Source of the DNA: Actinomycetota bacterium
GTDB lineage: Bacteria > Actinomycetota > Thermoleophilia > Solirubrobacterales > Thermoleophilaceae
Length of the DNA: 7,067 nucleotides
NCBI GenBank assembly: GCA_005885165.1
Contig: VAXR01000189.1
Span: forward strand, 1 to 7,067
Direction of reading: 5' to 3'
Part shown: positions 6,358 to 7,067 of the stretch, in pieces
Position numbering within the stretch: the first letter of the stretch is position 1
Layout: every line of letters starts with the position of its first letter
Notes under the pieces: generated by a model
The model's database searches: none
What the model was told of the DNA's origin: nothing
Seen by the model: only the letters and a program-made list of their open reading frames with translations
Position numbers and translations under genes: made by a program

Positions 6358-6813
6358 ATGCGGAAGGTTCTCGTTGCCGCGGGCGTCGCAAGCGCCGTCA
6401 TCGCGATCGGTGCGATGAGCGCGGGCGCGAGCGGTGGGCACAGGTCGCCGCTGCAGGTGAAGGTCCCGGGCGAAGATCGCTTCGCCCCGTTTGCGGTGAC
6501 CATTCACACGGGTGACTCCGTGCAGTGGAAGAACAACGACACGGACGACCACACCGTGGTGAGCGATGACACATTCAACACCGCGGGCAATCGAGGCGTG
6601 AACAGGCTGCTGCCATCGGGTGGCACCGTCACGCTCCGGTTCACCCACCCGGGCACGTTCGTCTACTACTGCCGCTTCCACGCCCATCTCGACGGCGCGA
6701 GCCAGCCGGTCGCGCCGGGGCCCGAGGGCGGTATTCAGGATTCGAACGGCAACTTCGGCACGCCCATGTCAGGCGAGGTGACCGTGCTGCCCGGCAAGCG
6801 AAGCGGCCACTAG
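6358..6813 (+). CDS. Secreted type 1 copper protein (plastocyanin/azurin-like cupredoxin)
   Basis: The product is an extracytoplasmic blue copper protein, probably an electron carrier. It has 151 residues. A Sec signal runs from MRKVLVAAGVASAVIAIGAM to a cleavage near AGA-SG at about 24. The cupredoxin body follows: VTIHTGDSVQWKNNDTDDHT (47-66) with the first copper His65, then the strand GTVTLRFTHPGTFVYYC (89-105) with Cys105 and His108 in YYCRFHAH. In most relatives the axial Met comes within a few residues of that His. Here the chain inserts about 27 residues rich in Pro, Gly and Asp/Asn before GTPMSGEVTV, so Met137 is the likely axial ligand. The 5' leader has a strong hairpin. It is a possible electron acceptor for redox enzymes in the envelope, but no link to the GMC dehydrogenase is shown beyond distance (about 2.6 kb) and compartment. 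Confidence 0.9.
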   Translation: MRKVLVAAGVASAVIAIGAMSAGASGGHRSPLQVKVPGEDRFAPFAVTIHTGDSVQWKNNDTDDHTVVSDDTFNTAGNRGVNRLLPSGGTVTLRFTHPGTFVYYCRFHAHLDGASQPVAPGPEGGIQDSNGNFGTPMSGEVTVLPGKRSGH

Positions 6814-6837
6814 ACGAAGCAGGGTTAGGATGGCCAT

Positions 6838-6942
6838 GTGCGCGCGCTCGTCTCTCTGAGCGGCGCACTGGCCCTCCTGGCCCTGGCCCGAGGAGGGCCA
6901 GAGCAATCACGGTGTGAGCCTGCGAGTCCTGTGCGTCTGTAG
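6838..6942 (+). CDS. Possible small ORF with signal-peptide-like N terminus
   Basis: From the GTG at 6838 the frame gives 34 residues with a hydrophobic stretch (LVSLSGALALLALA) like a signal peptide, then a short polar tail ending at TAG 6940-6942. AGGA at 6827-6830 is a weak ribosome binding site. The 11-bp inverted repeat at 6868-6901 lies inside it, and that repeat could itself produce the repetitive Ala/Leu codons. It may be a chance frame, a remnant of a secreted protein gene, or a small membrane peptide. Confidence 0.15.
   Translation: MRALVSLSGALALLALARGGPEQSRCEPASPVRL
6868..6901 (+). terminator. 11-bp perfect hairpin after the copper protein gene
   Basis: CTGGCCCTCCT (6868-6878) and AGGAGGGCCAG (6891-6901) are perfect reverse complements around a 12-base loop, 54 bases past the copper protein stop. 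The position and stem strength fit a transcription terminator. No T-tract follows, so it would be of the T-less actinobacterial kind, or an mRNA 3'-end stabilising structure. Confidence 0.55.
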
Positions 6943-6943
6943 T

Positions 6944-6960
6944 TGCTACCCATGGTAGGA
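6944..6960. promoter_or_regulatory. Operator-like 17-bp inverted repeat, upstream copy
   Basis: TGCTACCCATGGTAGGA has the arms TGCTAC and GTAGGA around a 5-base centre, with one mismatch between the arms. It is a close copy of the repeat at 6964, with starts 20 bases apart, about two helical turns. The layout is typical of TetR-type operators. Confidence 0.6.
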
Positions 6961-6963
6961 ATA

Positions 6964-6980
6964 TGCTACTGTCGGTAGCA
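6964..6980. promoter_or_regulatory. Operator-like 17-bp inverted repeat, downstream copy
   Basis: TGCTACTGTCGGTAGCA has perfect 6-base arms around a 5-base centre and ends directly before the ATG at 6981. It overlaps possible -10 elements (TATGCT at 6962-6967, TACTGT at 6967-6972, both of TAnnnT form). A bound repressor would therefore block the promoter and start. Confidence 0.65.
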
Positions 6981-7067
6981 ATGAAGACCGCAGCATCTGC
7001 GTCGGAGGCTGTCGCCCCCACGGCTGCCCGCCCCCGGGCCGAGCACCTCGGTCCCGAGCGGCGCAGG
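6981..7067 (+). CDS. N-terminal part of a gene cut by the window edge, possibly a TetR-type regulator
   Basis: The 29 codons to the window end read MKTAASASEAVAPTAARPRA, then EHLGPERRR, with no stop. An Ala/Pro/Arg-rich tail ending in GPERRR is a common lead-in to the DNA-binding domain of actinobacterial TetR regulators, and the paired operator-like repeats just upstream suit an autoregulated gene of that kind. The identification is inference, since no domain is reached. There is no ribosome binding site before 6981, so translation may be leaderless. An in-frame ATG at 6963 is an alternative start, but the nearest AGGA (6957-6960) is too close to serve it well. Confidence 0.5.
   Translation, partial: MKTAASASEAVAPTAARPRAEHLGPERRR

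Noticed and set aside
1..7067. CRISPR arrays, tRNA or rRNA genes, insertion sequences and phage genes
   Set aside because: No regularly spaced repeats, tRNA-like cloverleaf, transposase or integrase motifs, or terminal inverted repeats with target duplications were seen on reading both strands.

Overview
This is a high-GC window with strong G/C bias at third codon positions, Tat and Sec export signals, GTG starts and 4-base gene overlaps. It looks like an actinobacterial chromosome. The Thermoleophilia (Solirubrobacterales/Gaiellales) or a related soil lineage would fit, but that placement is inferred from style and gene content, not from a marker gene.

Left part (about 240-5388, + strand): a tightly packed run of genes that reads as one operon. 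It starts with the tail of an unrecognised coding segment. A Tat-signal small subunit of the gluconate 2-dehydrogenase subunit 3 family overlaps it. A Sec-exported, six-cysteine, histidine-rich protein of unknown function follows with a GTGA overlap. Next is a 586-residue GMC flavoprotein with a four-cysteine cluster like that of the iron-sulfur dehydrogenases. It overlaps by ATGA a secreted CocE/NonD-type (S15) hydrolase. The small subunit and the GMC protein match the gamma and alpha subunits of membrane-linked FAD sugar or alcohol dehydrogenases. The cytochrome c subunit expected in such complexes is absent from the window, and the unknown secreted protein sits between the two. The hydrolase needs two -1 frame changes to be read through, so it is a pseudogene or contains sequence errors.

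Middle (5389-6158, - strand): a convergent two-gene unit. A stand-alone cyclic-nucleotide-binding domain protein is followed by a small protein of the antibiotic-biosynthesis-monooxygenase (ABM) fold. A hairpin that begins right after the first stop codon holds the second gene's ribosome binding site.

Right part (6159-7067, + strand): a secreted type 1 copper protein (plastocyanin/azurin-like) with an enlarged ligand loop and a hairpin in its leader. After it come an 11-bp inverted repeat and two tandem 17-bp inverted repeats of the kind bound by TetR-type repressors. These abut the start of an apparently leaderless gene that runs off the window edge.

The most interesting unit is the export-linked oxidoreductase cluster with its unknown third protein. 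The clearest regulatory signals are the paired operators at 6944-6980 and the ribosome-binding-site hairpin at 5750-5771.
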